NCBI RefSeq assembly: GCF_012931685.1
Contig: NZ_JABANC010000002.1
Coordinates: 62,001 to 126,000, forward strand
Reading direction: 5' to 3'
DNA: 64,000 bases
Origin: Hanstruepera ponticola
GTDB taxonomy: Bacteria > Bacteroidota > Bacteroidia > Flavobacteriales > Flavobacteriaceae
Part shown: in pieces, positions 16,649 to 25,330 of the stretch
How positions within the stretch are numbered: the first letter of the stretch is position 1
Layout of the letters: each line of letters begins with the position of its first letter
The notes under the pieces: generated by a model
Seen by the model: the letters and a program-made list of their open reading frames with translations, nothing else
What the model was told of the DNA's origin: nothing
The model's database searches: none
Translations under genes and position numbers: made by a program

Positions 16649-16666
16649 GAACATAATCTATTTGTT

Positions 16667-17809
16667 TTGAAAAAATTATTCTTATTAATTGTATTTATCA
16701 GCTTCATCTCTTGTGAAAATAAGCCTAAACAACCTGAAAATATAAAGCAAGATGTTGTAAACTCACATTTTGAATATGCCAAAGGCTTTCATATTACAAC
16801 TAATGAGAACTTCAAAATTTTAACCATAAAAAACCCTTGGCCCAAAGCCGATAAAGCTTACAAATATGCATTGGTGCATCGCAATGTATTGCCTACCATT
16901 ACTTTAAATAAAGATGAGTTTGACGGGATTATTACTATTCCTATTGAACGTATTGTTGTTACCTCAACAACCCATATTCCAGCCCTAGAATTATTAAATG
17001 TTGAAAACACTTTAATTGGTTTTCCGGGCACAGATTATATTTCATCAGAAAAAACTAGAGTGCTTATAAAAAATGATATGATTAGAGAACTAGGTAAAAA
17101 TGAAGGACTCAACACAGAGGTATTGTTGGATTTGAAACCAGATGTAGTCGTCGGATTTGGCGTAGATGGTAATAATAAGTCACTCGAAACCATTAAAAAA
17201 TCAAATATTCCTGTAGTCTATAATGGTGATTGGGTTGAAAAATCACCTTTAGCAAAAGCTGAATGGATTAAATTCTTTGGCGCTTTGTATAATAAAGAAA
17301 AAGAAGCCGATTCAGTTTTCAAAACTATTGAAAATAATTACAAAGAAGCTAAATTACTAGCGGCACATGTTGAAGAGCAACCAACCGTATTATGTGGAGC
17401 GATGCATAAAGATATATGGTACTTGCCGAGCAATACAAGTCCTGAAGCACAATTGTTAAAAGATGCTAATGTCAATTATTTATGGCAAGACAGTGATGGA
17501 AATGGCAGTTTAGCATTGAGTTTTGAAAGTGTTTACAACAAAGCTAAAGATGCAGATATTTGGTTGAGCCCTTCCTATTATGGAACCTATGAAAGTCTTG
17601 AAAAAGCGAGTGACCATTATACAAAATTTGATGCGTTTAAAAACAAATCTATTTTTACCTTTAGTAATACTACTGGAACTTCAGGTGGTGTGACGTATTA
17701 TGAATTAGGAATAGCTAGACCCGACTTGGTACTGAAGGATTTAATAAAAATTTGTCATCCTGATTTGCTTCCAAATTATAACACGCAGTTCTTTAAACCG
17801 TTGATGTAA
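16667..17809 (+). CDS. btuF: Cobalamin ABC transporter substrate-binding lipoprotein (BtuF-like)
   Basis: A 380-residue lipoprotein of the helical-backbone metal/cobalamin receptor class (Peripla_BP_2). I place the start at TTG 16667, giving a compact lipoprotein signal MKKLFLLIVFISFISC; a TTG 21 bases upstream overlaps the promoter. Family segments seen are IERIVVTSTTHIPALELL at the start of the first lobe, LDLKPDVVVGFG in the hinge-side strand and the C-terminal lobe with DIWLSPSYYG. It would capture the corrinoid after passage through the receptor and hand it to the permease. The stop TAA abuts the GTG of the permease gene. No riboswitch is visible on this strand. Confidence 0.8.
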   Translation: MKKLFLLIVFISFISCENKPKQPENIKQDVVNSHFEYAKGFHITTNENFKILTIKNPWPKADKAYKYALVHRNVLPTITLNKDEFDGIITIPIERIVVTSTTHIPALELLNVENTLIGFPGTDYISSEKTRVLIKNDMIRELGKNEGLNTEVLLDLKPDVVVGFGVDGNNKSLETIKKSNIPVVYNGDWVEKSPLAKAEWIKFFGALYNKEKEADSVFKTIENNYKEAKLLAAHVEEQPTVLCGAMHKDIWYLPSNTSPEAQLLKDANVNYLWQDSDGNGSLALSFESVYNKAKDADIWLSPSYYGTYESLEKASDHYTKFDAFKNKSIFTFSNTTGTSGGVTYYELGIARPDLVLKDLIKICHPDLLPNYNTQFFKPLM

Positions 17810-18826
17810 GTGTCAGATATTAAAACATATAGACTATCATTTATAGTATTAATTGCTTTATTAATCGTATGCTTTTTCACTAATATCAGTCTAGGTTCTG
17901 TTTCTATTTCATTTGGTGAGATAGTAAATAGCTTATTCGGATTTTCAGATAATTATATTGTTCAAAATTACAGATTACCAAAAGCCATAACAGCTATATT
18001 GGTGGGTTCTGGTCTTGGTGTGTCAGGCTTGTTAATGCAAACTCTTTTTAGAAATCCTCTTGCTGGTCCTTTTGTATTAGGAATAAGTTCTGGAGCAAGT
18101 CTTGGTGTGGCCATTGTCATTTTAGGTGCTGGTTTTTTTGGTGGTGCTTTTACAGCGCTATTAGTTTCAAAATGGAGTATTGTCATTGCTGCTAGTTTGG
18201 GTAGTTTTCTCGTTTTATTAGCCGTTTTAGTGGTATCTACAAAAGTTAGAGACACAATGGCAATATTAATAATTGGTCTTATGTTTGGTAGTATTACCGC
18301 AGCCGTAGTGAGTGTACTCTCCTACTTTAGCTCTGCTGAACAATTACAACAATACATTTTCTGGGGATTTGGAAGTCTTGGAAATCTCTCATGGAATGAA
18401 TTATTAATATTTAGTATTATTTACGGTTTTGGATTGTTATTAAGTATTATATCAATAAAAGCTTTGAACACTTTACTGTTAGGTGAAAATTATGCAAAAA
18501 GTTTAGGCCTTAATATTAAACAAAACCGATTGATAATTATAGTAGCGACCAGTTTATTGGCTGGAACTATTACCGCATTTGCAGGGCCCATTGCTTTTAT
18601 AGGTTTAGCAATTCCGCATATTGTTCGCCAAATATTTACTACATCAAATCATAAAATATTATTGCCTGCCATATTATTATTAGGTGCAATTGTTATGCTG
18701 GTATGTGATAGTATTGCTCAATTACCAACAAGTGACTATACATTACCTATAAACGCCATAACCTCCTTGTTTGGTGCGCCTGTGGTGATTTGGTTATTGA
18801 TTAGAAAACGTAAAATGATGTTTTAA
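17810..18826 (+). CDS. btuC: Cobalamin ABC transporter permease (BtuC/FecCD family)
   Basis: A 338-residue inner-membrane permease with about ten hydrophobic helices. Family marks are NYRLPKAITAILVGSGLGVS with GLLMQTLFRNPLAGPFVLGI (the conserved R-P-R and Q-x-x-x-x-N-P-L-A-P/G region) and, near the end, GPIAFIGLAIPHIVR, the cytoplasmic coupling loop that meets the ATPase. The start is GTG directly after the TAA of the binding-protein gene, and the stop overlaps the next ATG (TAATG), so translation is coupled along the operon. BtuC and siderophore FecCD permeases cannot be told apart by sequence alone; B12 is inferred from the locus. Confidence 0.85.
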   Translation: MSDIKTYRLSFIVLIALLIVCFFTNISLGSVSISFGEIVNSLFGFSDNYIVQNYRLPKAITAILVGSGLGVSGLLMQTLFRNPLAGPFVLGISSGASLGVAIVILGAGFFGGAFTALLVSKWSIVIAASLGSFLVLLAVLVVSTKVRDTMAILIIGLMFGSITAAVVSVLSYFSSAEQLQQYIFWGFGSLGNLSWNELLIFSIIYGFGLLLSIISIKALNTLLLGENYAKSLGLNIKQNRLIIIVATSLLAGTITAFAGPIAFIGLAIPHIVRQIFTTSNHKILLPAILLLGAIVMLVCDSIAQLPTSDYTLPINAITSLFGAPVVIWLLIRKRKMMF

Positions 18827-19620
18827 TGACCAATCAAAATCAACATATTATTTTAAAGACTAATAATCTCGCAATTGGCTACAAGTCTAAAAAGTCACAT
18901 ACAGTTATCGCATCTGGTATAAATATTAATTTATTTGCTGGTGAATTAGTTGGTTTGGTTGGAGCCAACGGTATCGGAAAATCTACTTTACTACGAACCT
19001 TAACACAGGTTCAAGACCCGCTGGATGGTACTATTTTATTAAACGATAAAAAACTTACTGAAATTCAACCATTGGAATTGGCTAAAAACTTAAGTTTAGT
19101 ATTGACTGAACAGATTGTCTCCAAAAACCTTACTGTATTTGAGTTAGTTGCGCTGGGCAGACAACCTTACACCAATTGGATTGGCAAACTATCAAAGCAA
19201 GATATTGAAGTTGTTGAAAGGTCTTTAAAACAAACAAGCATTATAGAATTAAAGCATAGAAAATGTTTTGAATTAAGTGATGGACAACTGCAAAAAGTAA
19301 TGATTACACGCGCTTTAGCACAAGATACAGATGTCATAATATTAGATGAACCTACTACCCATCTAGACATGTATCACAAAGCATATATTTTAAAATTACT
19401 TCAAAAACTGGTTAAAGAAACTGGTAAGACCATTTTATTTTCTTCACACGAAATTGATTTAGCCATTCAACTATGTGATAAAATGATTGTGATGACGAAA
19501 AATAATGTTATTTCTGAAATGCCTTGTAATTTAATTCAAAAAGGGACATTCAATGAATTGTTCCCAAAAGATCTTATTACTTTCGATGAAAAAACTGGAA
19601 GTTTTAAGATTAAAAAATAA
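18826..19620 (+). CDS. btuD: Cobalamin ABC transporter ATP-binding protein (BtuD-like)
   Basis: A 264-residue ATPase with Walker A GANGIGKST (about residues 46-54), Q-loop region LVLTEQIV, ABC signature LSDGQLQKV (a variant of LSGGQ), Walker B VIILDEPTTHLD and the switch His in FSSHEID. It powers the permease encoded immediately upstream, with which it overlaps by one base. The family (FepC/BtuD) serves cobalamin and iron-siderophore uptake; the neighbouring riboswitch-controlled receptor points to cobalamin. No terminator with a clear T-tract follows; 119 bases separate it from the next gene. Confidence 0.88.
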   Translation: MTNQNQHIILKTNNLAIGYKSKKSHTVIASGININLFAGELVGLVGANGIGKSTLLRTLTQVQDPLDGTILLNDKKLTEIQPLELAKNLSLVLTEQIVSKNLTVFELVALGRQPYTNWIGKLSKQDIEVVERSLKQTSIIELKHRKCFELSDGQLQKVMITRALAQDTDVIILDEPTTHLDMYHKAYILKLLQKLVKETGKTILFSSHEIDLAIQLCDKMIVMTKNNVISEMPCNLIQKGTFNELFPKDLITFDEKTGSFKIKK

Positions 19621-19739
19621 CTCATAGCTCAATCGTTTTATTTAAAATAAACTATATTTACAATATTCTCTTTCAAGCCTTTGAACTACTCCCTGAATTA
19701 ATCTTTTAGCATCAAATATTAACCATTAATTCAGTAGTC

Positions 19740-21467
19740 ATGAAATTTAAACAACTGGCAGTAGCACTATCATTAATTGCTATCATAGGAATTCTATTAA
19801 TTTTCACCAATGAAGAAAAGGAGTTTGACGATTCACAAAAGGTTGGCATGAATTTTATTAAATGTACACCTGCAAAATTTCTTTTGACAGATGTAGATAC
19901 CACAAAGCAAATTTCTCCATTATTTGAAAATCTAGGAAACCACTCATATAAGGTTAGTACAGATAATGAATTAGCGCAACGCTTCTTTAATCAAGGGTTG
20001 CGATTGACCTACGCCTTTAATCATGCTGAAGCGCATAGGTCCTTTATGGAAGCTGCAAGATTAGATTCTAAATTAGCCATGGCTTATTGGGGACAAGCCT
20101 ATACTTTAGGTCCGAATATAAATGACCCTTTACCAGATGATGAACGCAAAAAGAAATATAATGAAGCTATAGCTCATGCTTCAAAACTTGCTCCAATGGC
20201 TTCAAAAAAAGAGCAAGCTTTAATTGAAGCACTTACACACAGATATTCTACAGATTTAGAAAAAGATGTGGCTGAATTAAATCTTACGTACATGCAAGCC
20301 ATGGAAAAAGTAGCTACAGATTATTCACAAGATGCAGATGTTCTGACACTTTATGCTGCATCAGTAATGAATACAGTTCCCTGGAATTATTGGGATAAAG
20401 AAGGGAACCCTTCTCCTAATATTACAGAAGCTAAAAACGCACTTGAAAAAGCTATGATATTAAGTCCGGACAATCCAGGAGCACATCATTACTACATTCA
20501 TATGGTAGAACTGCCTAAACCAGATTTGGCAGTCCCTAGTGCCGAAAAATTAGGCTCCTTAGTGCCTGCAGCTGGCCATATAGTTCATATGCCATCACAT
20601 ATATTCATTCGTGTTGGTCGTTATAAAGATGCTGTATTGGCTAACCAGAAAGCCATTCTAGCTGATGAAGATTATATTTCGCAATGCTATGCACAAGGTA
20701 TGTATCCTTTGGGCTACTATCCTCACAATATTCACTTTCTTTGGTCAGCATCAAGTTTATTAGGTAATAGTGAAATGGCAATTGATGCCGCTAAAAAAAC
20801 AGCAGAGAAAGTTCCTATTGGCGAGATGGAGGAGTTACATTTTTTACAAAATTTTGCTGCGACTCCTTTATTAGCTTATACCAGATTTGGAAAATGGAAT
20901 GATATTTTAACTTATCCCAAGCCAAACGATAGTATTAAACACCTCAAACTAATTTGGCATTATACAAGAGGTATTGCTTTCACCAGGAAAAGCAACAGTA
21001 AGGAAGCCAAAGAAGAACTCGACGCAATCAAACAATTCATAAATGACCCTCAAATGGAATCTATATTTGCTTCCGGATTTGACAACGGAACCACCATAGC
21101 AAAATTGGCTTATGAAGTCGTAGCAGGTGAAATTGCTTCTCTTGAAGGCAACTTCAATTTAGCTATTAAACACATGCAAAAAGCCGTTGATATGGAAGAC
21201 AATCTTATTTATAACGAACCATCGGCTTGGCATATTCCACCTAGACAAAATTTAGGAGCCATACTCTTAAAAGCTGAAAGATATGCCGAAGCAGAAAGTA
21301 TCTATTTAGAAGATTTAAAAGTCTTACGACAGAACGGATGGTCTCTTATGGGTTTATATGAAAGTTTGGTTGCTCAAAATAAGATGGATGAGGCCACAGC
21401 TATTATGCAAGAATTCAACAAAGCATGGGAAGATGCTGATATAGATATAAAAACATCTATTCTTTAA
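19740..21467 (+). CDS. Tetratricopeptide repeat protein, exported or membrane-anchored
   Basis: A 575-residue protein with an N-terminal hydrophobic segment (residues 5-22, a signal anchor or uncleaved signal) and TPR-like helix pairs from about residue 70 to the end, for example FNQGLRLTYAFNHAEAHRSF and the terminal units with AERYAEAESIYLEDL. The central part contains a His-rich conserved block GAHHYYIHMVE and GHIVHMPSHIFIRVGRY that recurs in this large TPR family and might bind a metal; function is not known. It stands alone between the B12 operon and rmuC. Confidence 0.75.
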   Translation: MKFKQLAVALSLIAIIGILLIFTNEEKEFDDSQKVGMNFIKCTPAKFLLTDVDTTKQISPLFENLGNHSYKVSTDNELAQRFFNQGLRLTYAFNHAEAHRSFMEAARLDSKLAMAYWGQAYTLGPNINDPLPDDERKKKYNEAIAHASKLAPMASKKEQALIEALTHRYSTDLEKDVAELNLTYMQAMEKVATDYSQDADVLTLYAASVMNTVPWNYWDKEGNPSPNITEAKNALEKAMILSPDNPGAHHYYIHMVELPKPDLAVPSAEKLGSLVPAAGHIVHMPSHIFIRVGRYKDAVLANQKAILADEDYISQCYAQGMYPLGYYPHNIHFLWSASSLLGNSEMAIDAAKKTAEKVPIGEMEELHFLQNFAATPLLAYTRFGKWNDILTYPKPNDSIKHLKLIWHYTRGIAFTRKSNSKEAKEELDAIKQFINDPQMESIFASGFDNGTTIAKLAYEVVAGEIASLEGNFNLAIKHMQKAVDMEDNLIYNEPSAWHIPPRQNLGAILLKAERYAEAESIYLEDLKVLRQNGWSLMGLYESLVAQNKMDEATAIMQEFNKAWEDADIDIKTSIL

Positions 21468-21520
21468 AAATAGTGAATATTTAAGCTGTTACATTTCTTT
21501 TTATCCTCATGGTAAAAATT

Positions 21521-21528
21521 TATCTTTG
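21521..21528 (+). promoter_or_regulatory. Promoter -7 element of rmuC
   Basis: TATCTTTG matches TAnnTTTG exactly and lies 17 bases before the rmuC ATG, implying a very short leader. Confidence 0.55.
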
Positions 21529-21545
21529 GATAAACTTCTTATTAA

Positions 21546-22871
21546 ATGAACGACAACATCATTCTTATTCTTGCCATCTTAATTTCAGGTGGGATTGGAG
21601 CTTACATTGGTATGACCATTACCAAATTAAAAAGCAAAAGTGATAAAAGCACATTAGAAGAGCGTCAAAATCAATTATCACAAACCATTAATGATTTAAA
21701 AGAAAATTTAAGTAAAGTTGAAGCCAATCGTGAAACAATTCGAAATGAAAAAGAGTTCTTGAATTCTGAATTGGCACGTCGTAATACCGAATTTGAAAAC
21801 TTGCAGAAACAAAATGCAAAACGTGACGAAGAACTTGTTAAACAACAAGAGCAACTTCGAAAAGATTTTGAGCTCATGGCAAGTAAGATTTTGGATGAAA
21901 AGAGCGAGAAATTTACCCTTCAGAATAAAGAAAATATCAAACAAATACTCAATCCGCTACAAGAAAAAATAAAAACATTTGAAGATAAAGTTGAGAAATC
22001 TCAAAAAGAAAGTATCAGCATGCATTCAGCTTTAAAAGAGCAGCTATTAGGTTTAAAAGACTTAAATCAACAAATGACAAAAGAAGCCAATAACCTGACT
22101 AAAGCACTAAAAGGAGACAGTAAAATGCAAGGTAATTGGGGTGAACTGGTTTTAGAGCGTGTTTTAGAAAAATCTGGTTTAGAAAAAGACCGAGAATATT
22201 TTGTACAGCAAAACTTTAATCGTGATGATGGTTCTCGCGTGATGCCAGATGTGGTATTACACCTACCAGATAATAAGCGTATGATTATAGATAGTAAAGT
22301 TTCTTTAACAGACTATGAGCGTTATGCCAATGCTGACGATGATGACAAAGCACTATTTCTAAAAGCACACGTCAACTCCATAAACAAACATGTCAATCAG
22401 CTTTCAGAAAAAAAATATGAGGATTTATATGATATTGAATCTCCTGATTTTGTACTAATGTTTATTCCAATAGAGCCTGCCTTTGCAGTAGCTTTGAATC
22501 AAGATAACACATTATACAACAAAGCATTTGAAAAAAATATAGTAATTGTTACACCTTCTACCCTTTTAGCAACACTTCGAACGGTAGATACAATGTGGAG
22601 CAATGAAAAACAACAACGTAATGCCCTTGAAATTGCAAAACAGGCAGGTGCATTATATGATAAATTTGAAGGTCTTGTTTCTGATTTAACAGGTGTGGGA
22701 AAGAAAATTGATGCTGCAAAATCAGATTATTCTTCGGCTATGAATAAATTAGTCGAGGGTAAAGGCAATCTCATTGGGCGTGTTGAAAAGTTGAAAAAAA
22801 TGGGTGCCAAAGCAAAAAAATCATTACCGCAGCCTATTTTGAAACGCGCAGAAAATAGTGAAGAAGAATAA
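21546..22871 (+). CDS. rmuC: DNA recombination protein RmuC
   Basis: A 441-residue protein with an N-terminal membrane helix (residues 4-24), a long coiled coil (about 30-190, rich in Glu, Lys and Gln heptads) and the RmuC domain with the conserved start MQGNWGELVLERVLEKSGLE and the nuclease-like strands VMPDVVLHLPDNKRMIIDSK and DYERYANA. RmuC limits recombination at inverted repeats; its PD-(D/E)xK-like core suggests a DNA-cutting role. It appears to lead an operon with a small membrane protein (12 bases after) and a thioesterase. Confidence 0.9.
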   Translation: MNDNIILILAILISGGIGAYIGMTITKLKSKSDKSTLEERQNQLSQTINDLKENLSKVEANRETIRNEKEFLNSELARRNTEFENLQKQNAKRDEELVKQQEQLRKDFELMASKILDEKSEKFTLQNKENIKQILNPLQEKIKTFEDKVEKSQKESISMHSALKEQLLGLKDLNQQMTKEANNLTKALKGDSKMQGNWGELVLERVLEKSGLEKDREYFVQQNFNRDDGSRVMPDVVLHLPDNKRMIIDSKVSLTDYERYANADDDDKALFLKAHVNSINKHVNQLSEKKYEDLYDIESPDFVLMFIPIEPAFAVALNQDNTLYNKAFEKNIVIVTPSTLLATLRTVDTMWSNEKQQRNALEIAKQAGALYDKFEGLVSDLTGVGKKIDAAKSDYSSAMNKLVEGKGNLIGRVEKLKKMGAKAKKSLPQPILKRAENSEEE

Positions 22872-22883
22872 TAACTTAATATT

Positions 22884-23255
22884 ATGAAAAAGTTTTTTTT
22901 AAAAGTATTGGGCGGCATAATTGTTTTATTTATAGCCTATGTTGCATTTCTATATTTTGCCTCCTACAGCGAAGGTATTCGGGCTGGCAGACTGGTTAAA
23001 TTCAGTCATAAAGGTGTTATTATAAAAACTTGGGAAGGTGAGATAAGCCAAGGTGTTTCTGATGCTCAAATTTTTGTTTTTTCAGTTGAAGATAAAGAGA
23101 AACAAGTGATAAGTGATTTACAACAGTTTCAAGGCAAGTTTGTGAAACTTCATTATTTTGAGCGTTTCGGTAAGCTCTTTTGGTTAGGTGATACTAAATA
23201 TTTTGTCACAAAAGTTGAAGAAGATAATACTATCAACCAATACTTAAATGATTAA
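22884..23255 (+). CDS. Conserved small membrane-anchored protein
   Basis: A 123-residue protein with one N-terminal transmembrane helix (residues 8-28, VLGGIIVLFIAYVAFLYF) and an outward-facing beta-rich domain containing EGIRAGRLVKFSHKGVIIKT and HYFERFGKLFWLGDTKY. Homologues occur widely in Flavobacteriaceae and are, as I recall, sometimes mislabelled 6-phosphogluconate dehydrogenase; nothing here supports that enzyme because there is no NADP-binding fold. It sits between rmuC and the thioesterase gene, whose ATG overlaps its stop by 8 bases. Function unknown. Confidence 0.75.
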   Translation: MKKFFLKVLGGIIVLFIAYVAFLYFASYSEGIRAGRLVKFSHKGVIIKTWEGEISQGVSDAQIFVFSVEDKEKQVISDLQQFQGKFVKLHYFERFGKLFWLGDTKYFVTKVEEDNTINQYLND

Positions 23256-23805
23256 TAACTACAAAAAAGTAGATGCGTCTCGTATCTCAATTTCTGAATT
23301 GATGCAGCCTTCACATTCCAATTTCGATGGTAAAATACATGGTGGCTACATTCTAAATTTAATGGATCAAATAGCTTTTGCATGTGCTTCAAAACATTCT
23401 GAAACCTATTGTGTTACAGCTTCTGTTGATACTGTTGACTTTTTAAACCCTATTGAGATTGGTGAATTAGTTACCATGAAAGCTTCGGTTAATTATGTAG
23501 GAAAAACTTCAATGGTTGTTGGTATTCGCGTTGAAGCTGAAAACATTCGTACAGGACACATAAAACATTGCAATTCTTCATATTTCACGATGGTAGCCAA
23601 AGATGATCTAGGAAAATCTATTTCTGTTCCTGGATTGATTTTAAATGATAAATCAGAAGTGAAGCGTTTTCTTAAAGCCATAAAACGTAAAGAAACTAAA
23701 GTGCATCGAGAACATGAGTTCAACAGCGCTTCTTTTTCTTTGGAAAATTATATTGAAGAATTAGAAGGCTATAGAATTAAAATTGACTTACCTGAAAATA
23801 GATAA
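23248..23805 (+). CDS. Acyl-CoA thioesterase, hotdog fold (YciA-like)
   Basis: A 185-residue cytoplasmic hotdog-fold enzyme. The core motif FDGKIHGGYILNLMDQIAFA includes the conserved helix of the YciA/BFIT group, followed by the strand VTASVDTVDFLNPIEIGELV and the region VNYVGKTSMVVGIRVEAEN. Such enzymes cleave acyl-CoA to free CoA and fatty acid. The C-terminal ~45 residues form a charged helical extension. It starts inside the preceding gene (8-base overlap), indicating translational coupling. The preferred chain length cannot be read from the sequence. Confidence 0.85.
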   Translation: MINNYKKVDASRISISELMQPSHSNFDGKIHGGYILNLMDQIAFACASKHSETYCVTASVDTVDFLNPIEIGELVTMKASVNYVGKTSMVVGIRVEAENIRTGHIKHCNSSYFTMVAKDDLGKSISVPGLILNDKSEVKRFLKAIKRKETKVHREHEFNSASFSLENYIEELEGYRIKIDLPENR

Positions 23806-23824
23806 ATTATTATTCTGTAAATAA

Positions 23825-23892
23825 GGAATATTTGTAAATATTCCATAATTAAAGCATATATTTGTTTATTCCGTTAAAAAGGCATATATTTG
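23825..23892 (+). promoter_or_regulatory. Tandem promoter/operator region of the SatD-like gene
   Basis: A 20-base palindrome GGAATATTTGTAAATATTCC (23825-23844) is followed by two identical GCATATATTTG copies (23854-23864 and 23882-23892), each containing the -7 consensus TATATTTG. TTTG at 23861-23864 lies 20 bases before the second TATATTTG and TTTG at 23831-23834 lies 22 bases before the first, so two nested promoters are possible, with the palindrome covering the outer -33. Confidence 0.5.
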
Positions 23893-23964
23893 ATTATCGC
23901 ATTATTAAATGATATTTGTATTTATCATTTTTTTAATGGTATTTTAAATTTATCTCAATATAAT

Positions 23965-24579
23965 ATGATAAGTGTAATTACAGGAGATATCATCAACTCC
24001 ACCAAATATGACGACCCTAACATATGGTTGATACCGTTAAAACGAGCACTACAAACCATATCATCCAAATCAACATCTTGGGAGGTTTTTAGAGGTGATA
24101 GTTTTCAAATTGAAGTTACTAATGTTTATAAATCCTTAATAAGTGCTATTTACATAAAAGCTTCTGTAAAAATGATAAAAGGATTGGATGTTAGAATAGC
24201 AATAGGTATTGGTACAAAAACATATAGTGGTGATACTATTACAGAATCAAATGGTAGCGCATTCCAAAACTCTGGAAGTGTTCTAGAAAATTTAAAGCAC
24301 ACAAAAACCAATTTAAAAATTAAAGGAACTGTAAGCATTGATGACGAACTAAATCTATATTTAAAACTTATTGGCATTCTTATGGATCACTGGTCAGTAA
24401 ATTCGGCAGAAATTGTTAAATTACATTTAGAGAACGAAAACAAAATTCAAAAAGAAATAGCTAAACTTATTGGAATCAGTCAAGATGCGGTAAGTAAACG
24501 TATGAAACGCGCATATCTTGATGAAATATTAGAAGTCAACGCCATGTTTAAATCCAAAATAGCTCAATCTATAATATAA
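23965..24579 (+). CDS. SatD-like regulator with C-terminal helix-turn-helix
   Basis: A 204-residue cytoplasmic protein. The start is ATG 23965, giving MISVITGDIINSTKY; an in-frame TTG 75 bases upstream lies within a promoter element. The N-terminal ~130 residues resemble SatD-family/nucleotidyl-cyclase-like domains (ITGDIINS, then FRGDSFQIEV, then VRIAIGIGTKT), and the C-terminus carries a helix-turn-helix KIQKEIAKLIGISQDAVSKR. It is followed after one base by a DUF3307 membrane protein, a pairing often seen in Bacteroidota. I infer that it controls the membrane gene or binds a nucleotide ligand; neither is proved. Confidence 0.7.
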   Translation: MISVITGDIINSTKYDDPNIWLIPLKRALQTISSKSTSWEVFRGDSFQIEVTNVYKSLISAIYIKASVKMIKGLDVRIAIGIGTKTYSGDTITESNGSAFQNSGSVLENLKHTKTNLKIKGTVSIDDELNLYLKLIGILMDHWSVNSAEIVKLHLENENKIQKEIAKLIGISQDAVSKRMKRAYLDEILEVNAMFKSKIAQSII

Positions 24580-24580
24580 A

Positions 24581-25285
24581 ATGACTTTACTCATCAAACT
24601 CATATTAGCACATCTAATTGGTGATTTTCTACTTCAACCAAAAAAATGGGTCAAGGAAAAAGAAAAGAAAAAATTAAAATCACTTAAGCTTTACTTTCAT
24701 GTTGCTATTCATTTCCTATTATTATTTTTAATTGTTTGGGATTTATCATATTGGCCATTACTGGTTACTATTGGCTTATCACACTTTGTTATTGATGCAA
24801 CAAAACTCGTTTTTCAAAATAAAAAAACAAGAAGACGTTGGTTTTTTATAGATCAATTATTGCACATAGTAAGCATTTTTATAGCTTATTATATATTCAC
24901 AAATGCTCACTTTTCTGTAGCAACTATTGACAAGGAAAATATATTGTTACTTACAACTTGTCTACTGTTTTTAACACAACCTGTTTCAATAATCATGAAA
25001 GCCATTTTTGGCAAATGGAACATTGAAAAACTTACAAAGGGCAACGAATCATTGGAAGATGCTGGCAAGTATATAGGAATTTTAGAAAGGCTATTAGTTT
25101 TTATATTTATTATAACCAATCATTGGGAAGCTGTGGGATTTTTAATTACTGCAAAGTCGGTTTTTAGATTTGGAGATTTAAAAGAAAGTAAGCACAGAAA
25201 GCTCACAGAATACATACTAATAGGAACACTTATTAGCTTTGGAATTGCCATTGTAACTGGTATATTGTTTACAATCTTGACATAA
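24581..25285 (+). CDS. DUF3307 membrane protein
   Basis: A 234-residue protein with about six hydrophobic segments. The N-terminus KLILAHLIGDFLLQPKKWVK is the hallmark of DUF3307, with conserved His and Asp in the first helix, and IGLSHFVIDATK and RRRWFFIDQLLHI carry further conserved Asp/His pairs that look like a metal site within the membrane. It is translated directly after the SatD-like gene. The family has no established activity; charged residues inside helices suggest transport or intramembrane hydrolysis. Confidence 0.8.
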   Translation: MTLLIKLILAHLIGDFLLQPKKWVKEKEKKKLKSLKLYFHVAIHFLLLFLIVWDLSYWPLLVTIGLSHFVIDATKLVFQNKKTRRRWFFIDQLLHIVSIFIAYYIFTNAHFSVATIDKENILLLTTCLLFLTQPVSIIMKAIFGKWNIEKLTKGNESLEDAGKYIGILERLLVFIFIITNHWEAVGFLITAKSVFRFGDLKESKHRKLTEYILIGTLISFGIAIVTGILFTILT

Positions 25286-25290
25286 AAAAA

Positions 25291-25308
25291 CCATCAGAAA
25301 ACTGATGG
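25291..25308 (-). terminator. Terminator of the T9SS protein gene
   Basis: CCATCAG (25291-25297) and CTGATGG (25302-25308) form a 7-base stem; on the minus strand it is followed by seven T residues. Confidence 0.7.
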
Positions 25309-25330
25309 CTAATAATATATGATTCTTTTA

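Noticed and set aside
16579-16666. Second cobalamin riboswitch for the divergent transporter operon
   Set aside because: No B12 box or other conserved block is present on the plus strand; only a promoter-like element and a short AAACATT/AATGTTT repeat are seen.
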